IMG/VR virus record: IMGVR_UViG_3300021964_000737 | Span: 1 to 20,181 of that record | Length of the DNA stretch: 20,181 nucleotides | Source: a virus | Strand: one strand, 5' to 3' | Part shown: positions 7,708-14,794 of the stretch, one piece after another | How positions within the stretch are numbered: the stretch's first letter is position 1 | Layout of the letters: the number at the start of each line of letters is the position of its first letter | Translations under genes and position numbers: made by a program | Notes under the pieces: generated by a model | The model's database searches: none | What the model was told of the DNA's origin: nothing | Seen by the model: only the letters and a program-made list of their open reading frames with translations

Positions 7708-8509
7708 AGCCAATACTATTACTTGTTCCTAGAGTTGTTCCCGATAATAGAGTTCTATCCGGTATAATATCCCTTGATCCAAGTTGAGCATCTGTTTCAG
7801 CGCCTGCTGCGAATTGATTTCTTACACTAGTACGAGCATCAGTAGCAGTTCTTTGAGATGATGTTCCTTTAGCATTAGAAATACCAGTATCTACAACGTG
7901 TCTAATGTATGAGAACTGAACATTAACTTTTAGAATATCACTTGGACCATAACTTACAGCAGACTTCTGCATTGCTTTAGGGAAAGCACCAACATAAGTA
8001 TAGTAAAGAGCAGGTCCTGTTATCTCTTTTTCAAACTTAGTCATATAGATATTGGATTTGTATCCACCACCAGGACTTTTAGGATAACTCATCCTATAGA
8101 TGGCAGTGTCTCCTTTATATTGATCCGTAGTGCCTGGAGGCACACCTTGACCTACAATATAATCCATCCAGGTTTCAAAGAACCTAATCGTATTATAGTT
8201 TCTATCAACATAAAACTGAATATCAAAAGTATCATCATAGATTCTACGATAAGCAAACTGTTCTCTTGCTCCGTAGTAATCACCCACCTGATCGTGAGTT
8301 GCTAATGAACTACCGGGAATAGATGCTTCACTACAAAGAAGTTCAACATTCTTTCCATCAGTATTATATGTAAACCCTCTGGCTCTCAGAAAGTTCAATA
8401 CATCTCTAGGTGGTTGTAAACTTATAGCATAAGAAGAAGTTTGAGCAAGGTTCATTACCCTACTCTTCAAATCAGATGTTCTAATTCCCTTTGGACGTGG
8501 GCCAGCCAT
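7706..8509 (-). CDS. gp54: Baseplate-tail tube initiator gp54-like
   Basis: A 267-aa tube-fold protein. It contains EASIPGSSLATHDQVGDYYG, then REQFAYRRIYDDTFDIQFYVD and FFETWMDYIVG, a pattern shared by T4 gp19 tail tube and its baseplate homologues gp48 and gp54. Its length is above the T4 tube protein gp19 (163 aa) and near gp54 (320 aa). It heads the minus-strand baseplate operon. In T4, gp54 joins gp48 on the hub to start polymerisation of the tail tube. The gp54 label rests on fold pattern, size and location; a tube protein gp19 is the alternative but less likely here. Confidence 0.68.
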   Translation of the reverse strand: MAGPRPKGIRTSDLKSRVMNLAQTSSYAISLQPPRDVLNFLRARGFTYNTDGKNVELLCSEASIPGSSLATHDQVGDYYGAREQFAYRRIYDDTFDIQFYVDRNYNTIRFFETWMDYIVGQGVPPGTTDQYKGDTAIYRMSYPKSPGGGYKSNIYMTKFEKEITGPALYYTYVGAFPKAMQKSAVSYGPSDILKVNVQFSYIRHVVDTGISNAKGTSSQRTATDARTSVRNQFAAGAETDAQLGSRDIIPDRTLLSGTTLGTSNSIG

Positions 8510-8510
8510 C

Positions 8511-8518
8511 TATAAATA
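8511..8518 (+). promoter_or_regulatory. T4-type late promoter TATAAATA
   Basis: A perfect match to the T4 late promoter element TATAAATA lies in the 39-nt gap between the divergent gp54-like and gp4 genes, 30 nt upstream of the gp4 start. It would be recognised by host RNA polymerase with gp55 and the gp33 coactivator encoded in this window. Confidence 0.7.
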
Positions 8519-8548
8519 GACTCGATTACTATACTATGTAGTAGGGAA

Positions 8549-9037
8549 GTGGGAGAAAGTATAAAGTCGATATATAAACCATCCAATCCTGAGAAGTATC
8601 AGGGTAATGCTAATAATATTATTTGTAGAAGTTCTTGGGAACGTCGCTTCTGCAACTGGTGTGATAACAATCCTAACATACTGAAGTGGGCATCAGAAGA
8701 GTTTAGCATCCCATATGTTTCTCCTATTGATAATAGAGTACATCGTTACTATCCAGACTATCTGATTGAAGTTAAAGAAGTTGGCGGTAAAACTAAAAAA
8801 TATGTGGTTGAAGTGAAACCAAAGAAACAAACACAACCACCTAAGAAAGGTGAACGTGTCACTAAATCATTCATCTATGAAACCAAAACTTATGCTGTGA
8901 ATCAAGCAAAGTGGAAAGCAGCAACCGAGTTCTGTATAGATAATGGTGTTGAGTTTAAGATTATCACTGAAGACGAACTAGGTATCAAACCTTATGGATC
9001 AAGAACAAGAAGAGTATCTAGAAAGCGAAACAAATAG
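8549..9037 (+). CDS. gp4: Head completion protein gp4
   Basis: A 162-aa protein. It contains YKPSNPEKYQG, IICRSSWERRFCNWCD, EEFSIPYVSP, NRVHRYYPDY and YVVEVKPKKQ, the signature of T4-like gp4, which finishes the DNA-filled head before tail joining. The pattern W-E, then Y-x-P-D, then V-E-V-K is nuclease-like (PD-(D/E)XK/TnsA type), which the family is known to share. The start is GTG, preceded by AGGGA; no ATG is available before the conserved KSIYKPSNP segment. A late promoter lies just upstream. Confidence 0.87.
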   Translation: MGESIKSIYKPSNPEKYQGNANNIICRSSWERRFCNWCDNNPNILKWASEEFSIPYVSPIDNRVHRYYPDYLIEVKEVGGKTKKYVVEVKPKKQTQPPKKGERVTKSFIYETKTYAVNQAKWKAATEFCIDNGVEFKIITEDELGIKPYGSRTRRVSRKRNK

Positions 9038-9377
9038 ACTTGAATATGTTCGTGATGATATTATAAATCAAGGTGAACCTGATGATATGATGTTTGAGTT
9101 ATTACAGGTTTTGAATGAAGAAGTATTGGTTCCTGAGGTTGGAAGATATTATACATTCATATATCAACCTAAAACATCAAGGATTAGATATGATGAACAT
9201 CCGTTAATTGCTTGTGTTGGTATCTTCAGATGGGGTATTAGAGGCATCAACTATCACTGGGGAACATATAGAAACTACTCTTGGCAAGAAGTGATTGGAA
9301 AGTTTCATGTCGTATATCCACTTGAACTTAATGATGCTAGAGCAATCCCGTATCAGAAGTTTGAAACTTCTAGATAA
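8994..9377 (+). CDS. Conserved hypothetical protein (cyanophage structural region)
   Basis: A 127-aa acidic protein overlapping the end of gp4 by 44 nt. Its second half, PKTSRIRYDEHPLIACVGIF, then WGIRGINYHWGTYRNYSWQEV, is rich in aromatic residues and Gly and looks like a compact fold. I do not recognise a named family. Its place between gp4 and gp48 in a late operon suggests a virion or assembly role. The N-terminal 30 residues are charged and may be a coiled coil. No clear ribosome site precedes the ATG, so translation may be coupled to gp4. Confidence 0.7.
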   Translation: MDQEQEEYLESETNRLEYVRDDIINQGEPDDMMFELLQVLNEEVLVPEVGRYYTFIYQPKTSRIRYDEHPLIACVGIFRWGIRGINYHWGTYRNYSWQEVIGKFHVVYPLELNDARAIPYQKFETSR

Positions 9378-9380
9378 ATA
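9373..9380 (+). promoter_or_regulatory. Possible late promoter motif GATAAATA
   Basis: GATAAATA overlaps the stop codon of the preceding gene and is followed by an A-rich run. The gp48 ATG is only 13 nt downstream, so a transcript starting here would have a very short leader. It may be a late promoter giving near-leaderless mRNA, or chance in an A-rich gap. Confidence 0.35.
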
Positions 9381-9393
9381 AAAATAAAAAGAT

Positions 9394-10884
9394 ATGGCGG
9401 ACCAACTACCAGATGGTGTTACCTTACCTGAGGGTGTTAACAAGGGCGGGGACCTTTTATATGACCTCGATACTCCAAATGTAAAAACAAAAGATAAATC
9501 TGGCACTAAGCGTGAAGAAACGGTTAAATCCAGGTTCAATGTTAAGACTGGTAATTTTGATTTATATGTTGTAGAAAAAGGTGGTCTCTTTGGTATTGGG
9601 GGTGGTAATAAACTGTTTGCAACATACAACGCCAGCACTGATAAATTTTCCCCTGAAAATAAAGTCATTTATCAAAGAATTGCTTATGGTCAGTTAACTC
9701 CCTCCAGTAGAACACAACTTAAAGGCATAACATTCCGTACAAAAAGAGCGACATTAGCTACTCTTGACTATTTAACGGGAAATAATAAAAAGCATACCTT
9801 AGTACAAACAAAAAAAACAATCTCAGGTTATGCGGGATTTAAGGGAGTTCCTGGTGCTAGTGTTAATGTAGACTCAGACTCAGACCCAGACCCAGACCGA
9901 AACCCAGACTCCCCTCTTAACACTGATGATACTAACGTTGCACTTCCTGAAGATGGTCAGACTAGTACTCCTATAACTGAATATGATCTTAAGAGTTTTA
10001 TTAATTCACAAAGGAGAGAAGGAACATTCGGAGAAAACGTAAGTTTACAATATCCCATATATATTCCTAAAGAATTAAAGTATGACTTCATACAGATTTC
10101 TCCGTATGCATACGTGCCTGCTGGTTTAGGTTTAAAACCCACTGCTGCTGAGGACAGATATAAAAATGTAGAAAGATTACTAGGTACAGTTATATTACCG
10201 ATGCAACCTAACTTCTCAGAGTCAAACTCTGTAGAATGGGGTGGTGATATGCTAAATGCTGTTCAGGGTGAGTTAGCAAAAGGAGCACTAGGTGCAATAA
10301 ACAAAGGGTCTAAACTACAAATTGAGAAAGCTATTGAAGATCTTATTAAGGCCGGAGTAAATACAGTAGATGCGTTCGGGGTAGAAGGGAAACAATTTAT
10401 TGCTGCCTATTTTGCAGGTCAAGCAGTTAGGGCAAATATTACAGGCAGGACTACTGGTGCTGTTATCAATCCAAACCTTGAGTTACTTTTCAATGGACCT
10501 AAGTTGAGAACATTCAACTTTAGTTTTAAACTAACGCCAAGAAGTGCGAAGGAAGCAATAATGGTTAGAAAGATTATTAAGTTTTTTAAAAAGAATATGG
10601 CAGCACAAAGGTCTGCATCAAATCTATTCTTGCTAAGTCCAAACGTATTTAAACTTAAATATATTAGTGGGTTTGATGGAAAACAGAATCCATATATGAA
10701 CAAGATTAAACCTTGTGCTTTATCAGCATTTAATGTGAACTATACACCTGATGGTTCATACATGACTTATAATGATCCAAACAATCCTTCAATGACTTCT
10801 TATGATATTGGTCTATCATTCTCAGAGATTGAACCAATATATGCTGACGAAATCGACTACGCCACAAACGACATGAGTTACTAA
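9394..10884 (+). CDS. gp48: Baseplate tail tube cap gp48
   Basis: A 496-aa protein whose C-terminal 290 residues match the gp48 pattern: ILPMQPNFSESNSVEWGGD, NPNLELLFNGPKLRTFNFSF, LTPRSAKEAIMVRKIIKFFK and a final YDIGLSFSEIEPIYADE. In T4 (364 aa), gp48 caps the baseplate hub and starts the tail tube together with gp54. About 150 extra N-terminal residues precede an acidic low-complexity linker (160-172, alternating Asp with Ser/Pro) and then the conserved domain. The extra N-terminal domain is not recognised. gp53 starts 1 nt after this stop. Confidence 0.85.
   Translation: MADQLPDGVTLPEGVNKGGDLLYDLDTPNVKTKDKSGTKREETVKSRFNVKTGNFDLYVVEKGGLFGIGGGNKLFATYNASTDKFSPENKVIYQRIAYGQLTPSSRTQLKGITFRTKRATLATLDYLTGNNKKHTLVQTKKTISGYAGFKGVPGASVNVDSDSDPDPDRNPDSPLNTDDTNVALPEDGQTSTPITEYDLKSFINSQRREGTFGENVSLQYPIYIPKELKYDFIQISPYAYVPAGLGLKPTAAEDRYKNVERLLGTVILPMQPNFSESNSVEWGGDMLNAVQGELAKGALGAINKGSKLQIEKAIEDLIKAGVNTVDAFGVEGKQFIAAYFAGQAVRANITGRTTGAVINPNLELLFNGPKLRTFNFSFKLTPRSAKEAIMVRKIIKFFKKNMAAQRSASNLFLLSPNVFKLKYISGFDGKQNPYMNKIKPCALSAFNVNYTPDGSYMTYNDPNNPSMTSYDIGLSFSEIEPIYADEIDYATNDMSY
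9871..9912 (+). repeat. Tandem hexanucleotide repeat coding an Asp-rich linker
   Basis: Seven consecutive hexamers of the type GACYCA (GACTCA twice, GACCCA twice, then degenerate copies) encode alternating Asp with Ser or Pro inside gp48. The repeat is in frame and joins the extra N-terminal domain to the conserved gp48 core. Copy number could vary by slippage without breaking the frame. Confidence 0.85.
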
Positions 10885-10885
10885 A

Positions 10886-11557
10886 ATGCCTAATCCTTAC
10901 TTCCAGTATCTTCCAAACTTTGATTACGTCAGCAGGATTCCTGGTGCTAAAAATATTAATGACTATGTTCAAGTCAAAAATATTTTTAAAAGATTTAAAA
11001 TAAACTCAGAAATACTTAATGATTTATCATACTTTACCAAGTATAAGATTATTGGTGACGAAAGACCAGATCAAATTGCTTATACTTATTATAATAATCC
11101 ATATTATGATTGGGTTGTCCTGTTAGCAAACAATATTATTAATGTAGAAACAGAATGGCCATTATCTCAAGATTCATTCTACAACTATATGATAGACAAG
11201 TATGATACTGAATCAAATTTTGCTGAAGTACATCACTATGAAACGATAAAAGTACTGAACAATAGTGCTAGAGTTTTAGTTCCTGCAGGTCTTGAAGTAC
11301 CAGCAGACTATAGTATAACATATTATGATAGAAGTATTCCAGGCACAGTCACCAAAGGAAAAATCACTCAAGGGGTTACTAATCAACAATATGAAGACAA
11401 GATTCAAGATAATAAAAGGAATATCTTTTTAATTAAACCTCAATATATTACTACTATTATAGATCAAATTGAAGATGCTATGCGATATAGTTCTGAGTCA
11501 TCACAATATGTTAATGATGACTTAGTTAAAGGTGAGAATATTAGAATCTATGATTAG
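10886..11557 (+). CDS. gp53: Baseplate wedge subunit gp53
   Basis: A 223-aa protein. The segment DERPDQIAYTYYNNPYYDWV followed by VLLANNIIN matches the T4 gp53 core (RPEELANAIYGNPQLYWVLLMCND). T4 gp53 (196 aa) is the wedge protein that lets six wedges join around the hub. The N-terminus, YFQYLPNFDYVSRI, followed by a short amphipathic stretch, is also typical. The gene lies 1 nt after gp48 and is the last plus-strand gene before the convergent gp32 unit. Confidence 0.88.
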   Translation: MPNPYFQYLPNFDYVSRIPGAKNINDYVQVKNIFKRFKINSEILNDLSYFTKYKIIGDERPDQIAYTYYNNPYYDWVVLLANNIINVETEWPLSQDSFYNYMIDKYDTESNFAEVHHYETIKVLNNSARVLVPAGLEVPADYSITYYDRSIPGTVTKGKITQGVTNQQYEDKIQDNKRNIFLIKPQYITTIIDQIEDAMRYSSESSQYVNDDLVKGENIRIYD

Positions 11558-11570
11558 AAAAAAGTAATAG

Positions 11571-11608
11571 GGTCAAAAAATTGCTGGAGATTTTTTCCGA
11601 CCTTTTTT
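11571..11608 (+). terminator. Possible terminator after gp53
   Basis: GGTCAAAAAA (11571-11580) can pair with TTTTTTCCGACC (11591-11602), leaving a CC bulge and a 10-nt loop. A run of six T follows. The stem is AT-rich and imperfect, so activity is uncertain. It lies 13 nt after the gp53 stop, where a plus-strand terminator is expected. Confidence 0.45.
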
Positions 11609-11632
11609 GAAACTAAAAGTTGATTTTCGCAC

Positions 11633-11657
11633 AAAAAAAGAGGGGTATTACCCCCTC
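11633..11657 (-). terminator. Intrinsic terminator of gp32 transcript
   Basis: On the minus strand GAGGGG pairs with CCCCTC around a 6-nt loop and is followed at once by seven T. The stem spans 11640-11657 and the T run 11633-11639. It lies 58 nt after the gp32 stop. On the plus strand no T run follows, so it acts in the gp32 direction. Confidence 0.82.
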
Positions 11658-11715
11658 AAAAGATTAATGTATGCTGCTATGACCAGTAAAGTTAAACAAA
11701 CCTGGTTATACTTCA

Positions 11716-12651
11716 TCAACTATCAGCAAGTTTTGCAAAGTAAGACATAGGATCATCATCGTCATCAGAAGTGGTTGTTGTTTCAGTACCCTTTGATGCT
11801 TGGTAAGAATCTTCAAGCTTTCGCATGACATCTTCTTCACTGACTGCCTTTTGTTCTGCTGCTGCGTAGTTATCATACTCCGTTTCTTCCTGCTCTGTTG
11901 ACCTGCGGGTAGATTTGTTACCCAAAACATAATCAAGACGCTTCTTCAAGTCTTCATATGACTTGAACTGATCAGAAGCAACGAAGGCAGTCAATGAATG
12001 CTGCTTCTTCCAGATTGCTTCAAGTGCGTCATCATCTTCAAGAAGAGGTGATTGACGGTCGAACTCTGACTTATCATAGTTCCAATAACCATCCTTCTTC
12101 TGCAGTTTCAGTTTAAAGTTAGCACCACCCCAGAAATCAAATGGGTTGATAGGTGTTTCATCTTCAAACTCAGGTTGCATTACATCCATAATCTTGTCAA
12201 AGATCTTCTTACCGAACTTGTAGAGGAATACTCCACCCTCGTTCTGAGGATTGGCAGGATCTTTTACAACATAGATGTTGGCATAGAAAGACAACTTACG
12301 CTTTTGCTTACGGACAGTTTCCTTATCCTTATCGCTTCCGCTGTTCCAAAGTTCCCTATTCAATTCTCCGATAGGGTCCTTACCACCAATGGTGGTCAGC
12401 GAGTTTTCAATATACCATCCACCAGGTCCTTGGAAGGCATGAGAGAACAGTTTTACCCAAGGGAGATCTTCTCCATCAGGGGCAGGGAGGAAACGGATAA
12501 CGGCATATCCATTACCAGACTTATCCATTTCTGGTTTCCACAGACGGTCATCACTATTACCGCCAGTGTTATTCATCTTTTCTACTTCCTTGACCAGTTT
12601 ATTGGTAAGAGAACCCAGAGAAGATTGCTTTTTGAGATCCGAAAAACTCAT
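11716..12651 (-). CDS. gp32: Single-stranded DNA-binding protein gp32
   Basis: A 311-aa protein (T4: 301 aa). The core shows GNGYAVIRFLPAPDGE, GGWYIEN, KLSFYANIYVVKDPANPQNEG and YKFGKKIFDKI, which match T4 gp32. The tail is acidic and ends DDDDDPMSYFAKLADS, the part that contacts replication partners. Residues 7-11 (KKQSS) resemble the LAST motif used for cooperative binding. No cysteine is present, so the zinc site of T4 gp32 is absent. An ATG 39 codons upstream is in frame, but that stretch contains a sigma70-type promoter, and GGAG lies 8 nt before the chosen ATG. gp32 coats ssDNA in replication, recombination and repair together with gp59. Confidence 0.92.
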   Translation of the reverse strand: MSFSDLKKQSSLGSLTNKLVKEVEKMNNTGGNSDDRLWKPEMDKSGNGYAVIRFLPAPDGEDLPWVKLFSHAFQGPGGWYIENSLTTIGGKDPIGELNRELWNSGSDKDKETVRKQKRKLSFYANIYVVKDPANPQNEGGVFLYKFGKKIFDKIMDVMQPEFEDETPINPFDFWGGANFKLKLQKKDGYWNYDKSEFDRQSPLLEDDDALEAIWKKQHSLTAFVASDQFKSYEDLKKRLDYVLGNKSTRRSTEQEETEYDNYAAAEQKAVSEEDVMRKLEDSYQASKGTETTTTSDDDDDPMSYFAKLADS

Positions 12652-12722
12652 TTGATAGACTCCGTATTTGTTGTATTTGGTTTGTGTCCCGTAGCTTGGT
12701 TGAGGTTTGGGTAGCCTCTTGA
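12652..12722 (-). promoter_or_regulatory. gp32 mRNA leader, possible autoregulatory operator
   Basis: Between the predicted transcription start (near 12723) and the gp32 ATG lie about 70 nt. A short GAGG/CCTC hairpin with CCC in its loop can pair with GGG downstream, a possible small pseudoknot. After it comes a long unstructured A/C-rich stretch up to the ribosome site. T4 gp32 represses its own mRNA through a leader pseudoknot followed by unstructured RNA. The similarity is in architecture only. Confidence 0.35.
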
Positions 12723-12729
12723 ACCATGA

Positions 12730-12758
12730 ACTATAAGATAGTTTCAGTGGTTTGTCAA
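12730..12758 (-). promoter_or_regulatory. Sigma70-type promoter for gp32
   Basis: On the minus strand the -35 TTGACA (12758-12753) is separated by exactly 17 nt from the -10 TATAGT (12735-12730). The -35 overlaps the end of the DUF1825-like gene. This gives gp32 transcription independent of the upstream operon and by host polymerase without phage late factors. Confidence 0.75.
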
Positions 12759-13090
12759 GCAGACTCATTAATAGTTTTTTTCATCTTTTCAATGATGTTC
12801 GTCATATTAGAAAAGACATAATTAAGATCCACATCAGGAGGGAATCCTAGTTGTTGAGCAGAAGATAAGATATTATCCTTCATTACTTTTGCTTCGGGAT
12901 CATCAGAAAGAGTCATCCTAGCATACAGAATTTGTTGTTTGTTCAACAATTCCTCAAGCAGTTCAACATGTTCTAGTTTGTCATCATTATTCATTGTAGA
13001 AAAAGAGAAAACCTTTTCATAGATCTTATCTTGAAGTTCTGTGATTGCTTTCATCTCTTCTTGAACAAAGTCTGAACTAAAGAAACTCAT
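12755..13090 (-). CDS. DUF1825-like protein
   Basis: A 111-aa all-helical protein beginning MSFFSSDFVQEEMKAITELQ, with a middle segment LEELLNKQQILYARMTLSDD and a C-terminus LNYVFSNMTNIIEKMKK. The pattern FFxSxxVQEExK ... LxxLxxKQxIxxxRxxLSDD ... MxxxxExMK recalls the cyanobacterial DUF1825 family. ATG 13090 is chosen over an in-frame TTG at 13102 because GGAGGG lies just upstream and the ATG overlaps the gp59 stop (ATGA). It lies between gp59 and gp32. Some cyanophage annotations may call such a protein gp33, but the true gp33 pattern is in the gene at 13867. Family recognition is from memory and moderate. Confidence 0.7.
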   Translation of the reverse strand: MSFFSSDFVQEEMKAITELQDKIYEKVFSFSTMNNDDKLEHVELLEELLNKQQILYARMTLSDDPEAKVMKDNILSSAQQLGFPPDVDLNYVFSNMTNIIEKMKKTINESA

Positions 13091-13698
13091 AACCCTCCGC
13101 AAATAATTTGTTTCAACATTTTCTTATACTTGAACACGTCTATATGTATAAAGGAATTATACTTAGATATTCTCATAGAAAGAAACTTCCATACAGGATC
13201 CTTTAACTTTTTATCATAGTCATCTTTGAATCCAATAATCTTATTCAAGATAACAATTGATTCTAAAGACAAGTGTCCAGCAAGGTGCTCTTTGATGATT
13301 GAGGAGTGCTTAGTTCCTTCAATCACCAGCATAGCATCAAAGTCCTGACCTGTAAACACGTCTTCAATTTCTGTTTTAAATGTATACGTTAGTGACTGCA
13401 ACCGCTTCTTCCAGTCAGTAAAGTTTTGTTCACCATTACGGACAATCTCTCCAATCCATAATGATTGAGGGTCATCACAAGATACAAAGTTAGACACAAA
13501 GAACTGAACTACTTCCTCATCGTTCTTCTGTCTACTTAGTTTCTCAAAGAAAAACCTATCACGTCGTTTATAAAAACTATCTAGAGATGCACGGGACTTA
13601 CCACCATATCTATGGTAATCATAACTCTCTTTAGTAAAATGGTTTTTCAATCCAAGGTAGGATTTATAGCAATCAAAGGGAGTCACTTTCGGGATCAT
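13087..13698 (-). CDS. gp59: Helicase loader gp59
   Basis: A 203-aa protein (T4 gp59: 217 aa). The segments CYKSYLGLKNHF, YDYHRYGGK, YKRRDRFFFEKLS and then SLWIGEI match T4 gp59 (YKLYLMIKQHM, YDVIKYN, YQKRRDKYFFQKLSEKY, DAWIGDI). gp59 binds fork DNA and gp32 and loads the gp41 helicase. The start ATG overlaps the upstream small ORF by 26 nt, and the end overlaps the DUF1825-like gene (ATGA). The order gp33, ORF, gp59, DUF1825, gp32 places late-transcription and replication partners in one operon. Confidence 0.88.
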   Translation of the reverse strand: MIPKVTPFDCYKSYLGLKNHFTKESYDYHRYGGKSRASLDSFYKRRDRFFFEKLSRQKNDEEVVQFFVSNFVSCDDPQSLWIGEIVRNGEQNFTDWKKRLQSLTYTFKTEIEDVFTGQDFDAMLVIEGTKHSSIIKEHLAGHLSLESIVILNKIIGFKDDYDKKLKDPVWKFLSMRISKYNSFIHIDVFKYKKMLKQIICGGL

Positions 13699-13870
13699 CT
13701 ACTTCTTCAAAGTCAATAATGTTTTCAAGTTTCACAATATGTTTCCCATCTATGAGATAGGTATGTGATTCATCAATCATTCCCAAGTATTTCAGTTCAT
13801 CTTCAGGAATATTATTTTCCCGAATTGCTGCTAGCATTTGATGATGTCTGAGATCTTGGGATGATATCAT
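13673..13870 (-). CDS. Hypothetical small acidic protein
   Basis: A 65-aa protein, MISSQDLRHHQMLAAIRENN then YLIDGKHIVKLENIIDFEEV, with an acidic C-terminus. The ATG overlaps the gp33 stop (ATGA), and the end overlaps gp59 by 26 nt, which argues for coupled translation. No family is recognised. A role in late transcription or replication is suggested only by position. Confidence 0.6.
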   Translation of the reverse strand: MISSQDLRHHQMLAAIRENNIPEDELKYLGMIDESHTYLIDGKHIVKLENIIDFEEVDDPESDSL

Positions 13871-14136
13871 AGTGGAAGTTTAGCGTGAGAAGTCTTCTTG
13901 AGCAAGTTAAGTTCAATTGCTTCACACTTCAGTTTTTCCTTCAGTGGTTTAGATATAAGTTTGGGAATAGATTCTACATCAAGATTGTTCTTCTCGCAAA
14001 AGAATACAATCGCATCAATATACTTCATACCTTTGTTGGTATGAGCAATAGATTCAATCTCTTCCGCAAACCTTCTAGAGCAATAGAACTTTGTCTCTAT
14101 TAGATTTTCGATTTCTTTGTTGTCAGGACTTACCAT
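13867..14136 (-). CDS. gp33: Late-transcription coactivator gp33
   Basis: An 89-aa protein. The stretch GMKYIDAIVFFCEKNNLDVE, then LKEKLKCEAIELNLLKK, aligns with T4 gp33 (GMSYLEATTAFLEENSIPET, then IIEKIQSEAIDENLLRP), keeping the Tyr, the Asp/Glu-Ala pair, the Asn, the EAI box and N-LL. T4 gp33 (112 aa) bridges RNA polymerase and the sliding clamp to activate late promoters with gp55. The N-terminus is shorter than in T4. ATG 14136 is chosen because the longer reading starts with TTG deep inside the nuclease gene; with this start the overlap is 14 nt. The late-promoter motifs nearby are its expected targets. Confidence 0.8.
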   Translation of the reverse strand: MVSPDNKEIENLIETKFYCSRRFAEEIESIAHTNKGMKYIDAIVFFCEKNNLDVESIPKLISKPLKEKLKCEAIELNLLKKTSHAKLPL

Positions 14137-14794
14137 ATTCCTGGAGTTTAAATTCAACAAACTCTCTAATATATTTGGAGAGAAGTTGGATGTACTTTTT
14201 CTTGTCATACTCTTCATAAATTGTGGTCTCACCATTTTCACACGACATGATAATGACAAACTTCTTTACCATTATACCAGTCATCTCGTATAACATGCAA
14301 GCATATGCTGCACATTGTACAAAATGATGGTCAACCCATCCTCTAGGTTTGGGTTTCTTTGCTGTTTTAAAATCAATGACCGCAAGTTCACCGTCATACT
14401 CAGCAATACAATCTACACTACCAGCAACACCCAGTTCATAACTAAACAAAGACTGTTCGATAGCATGAATGTTATCGATTTTATCAATCTCTCCTTTTGC
14501 TTGCTTAAAAAGAAACTCAGACAGTGGTTGTACTGTCGGAAGATCCTTGTTGCGAAGATAGTATTCAGCAAGGGTATGCATATCAGTGCCCCTGCTAGTT
14601 GCTTGCTTGGTTATCTTGTTTGCTTCATCATTACCAACTTTCTTTCTCCAGTTAATGAAGATTTCTCGATTGTAATGACTAATGATGGACGTGATTGATA
14701 CTAACTTTTGTCCATCGGGTGTATCATAATACCTAACTCCATCAACCATCTGTCTACTGAGAGATGGATATTCAATTTCAACATGATTAAACAT
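14123..14794 (-). CDS. PD-(D/E)XK nuclease, RecB/Cas4-like
   Basis: A 223-aa protein with the motifs of RecB-type nucleases: SRGTDMHTLAEYYL (His73), Glu113 in HAIEQSLFS, Asp128 in VAGSVDCIAEY, LAVIDFKTAKKP (Asp141, Lys143) and QCAAYACML (Gln160, Tyr164). All catalytic positions appear intact, so it should be an active exonuclease or single-strand nuclease. In the phage it may act in recombination, DNA repair or host DNA degradation. The start overlaps the PhoH stop by 1 nt (TAATG), and the end overlaps gp33. No zinc or iron-sulfur cysteine cluster is seen. Confidence 0.82.
   Translation of the reverse strand: MFNHVEIEYPSLSRQMVDGVRYYDTPDGQKLVSITSIISHYNREIFINWRKKVGNDEANKITKQATSRGTDMHTLAEYYLRNKDLPTVQPLSEFLFKQAKGEIDKIDNIHAIEQSLFSYELGVAGSVDCIAEYDGELAVIDFKTAKKPKPRGWVDHHFVQCAAYACMLYEMTGIMVKKFVIIMSCENGETTIYEEYDKKKYIQLLSKYIREFVEFKLQEYGKS

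Noticed and set aside
9204-9668. 154-codon minus-strand ORF
   Set aside because: It is antisense to the end of the 127-aa gene and the start of gp48, and no recognisable motif or ribosome site supports it.
11681-11708. ACCAG/CTGGT inverted repeat just after gp32
   Set aside because: The stem is only 5-6 bp with a long loop, and the stronger terminator lies next to it.
12175-12714. 179-codon plus-strand ORF opposite gp32
   Set aside because: gp32 is certain on the other strand; this reading is its shadow.
12652-12768. Upstream in-frame start that would lengthen gp32 by 39 residues
   Set aside because: The stretch contains a consensus-spaced promoter and is unlike any gp32 N-terminus; the internal ATG has GGAG and the LAST-like KKQSS follows it.
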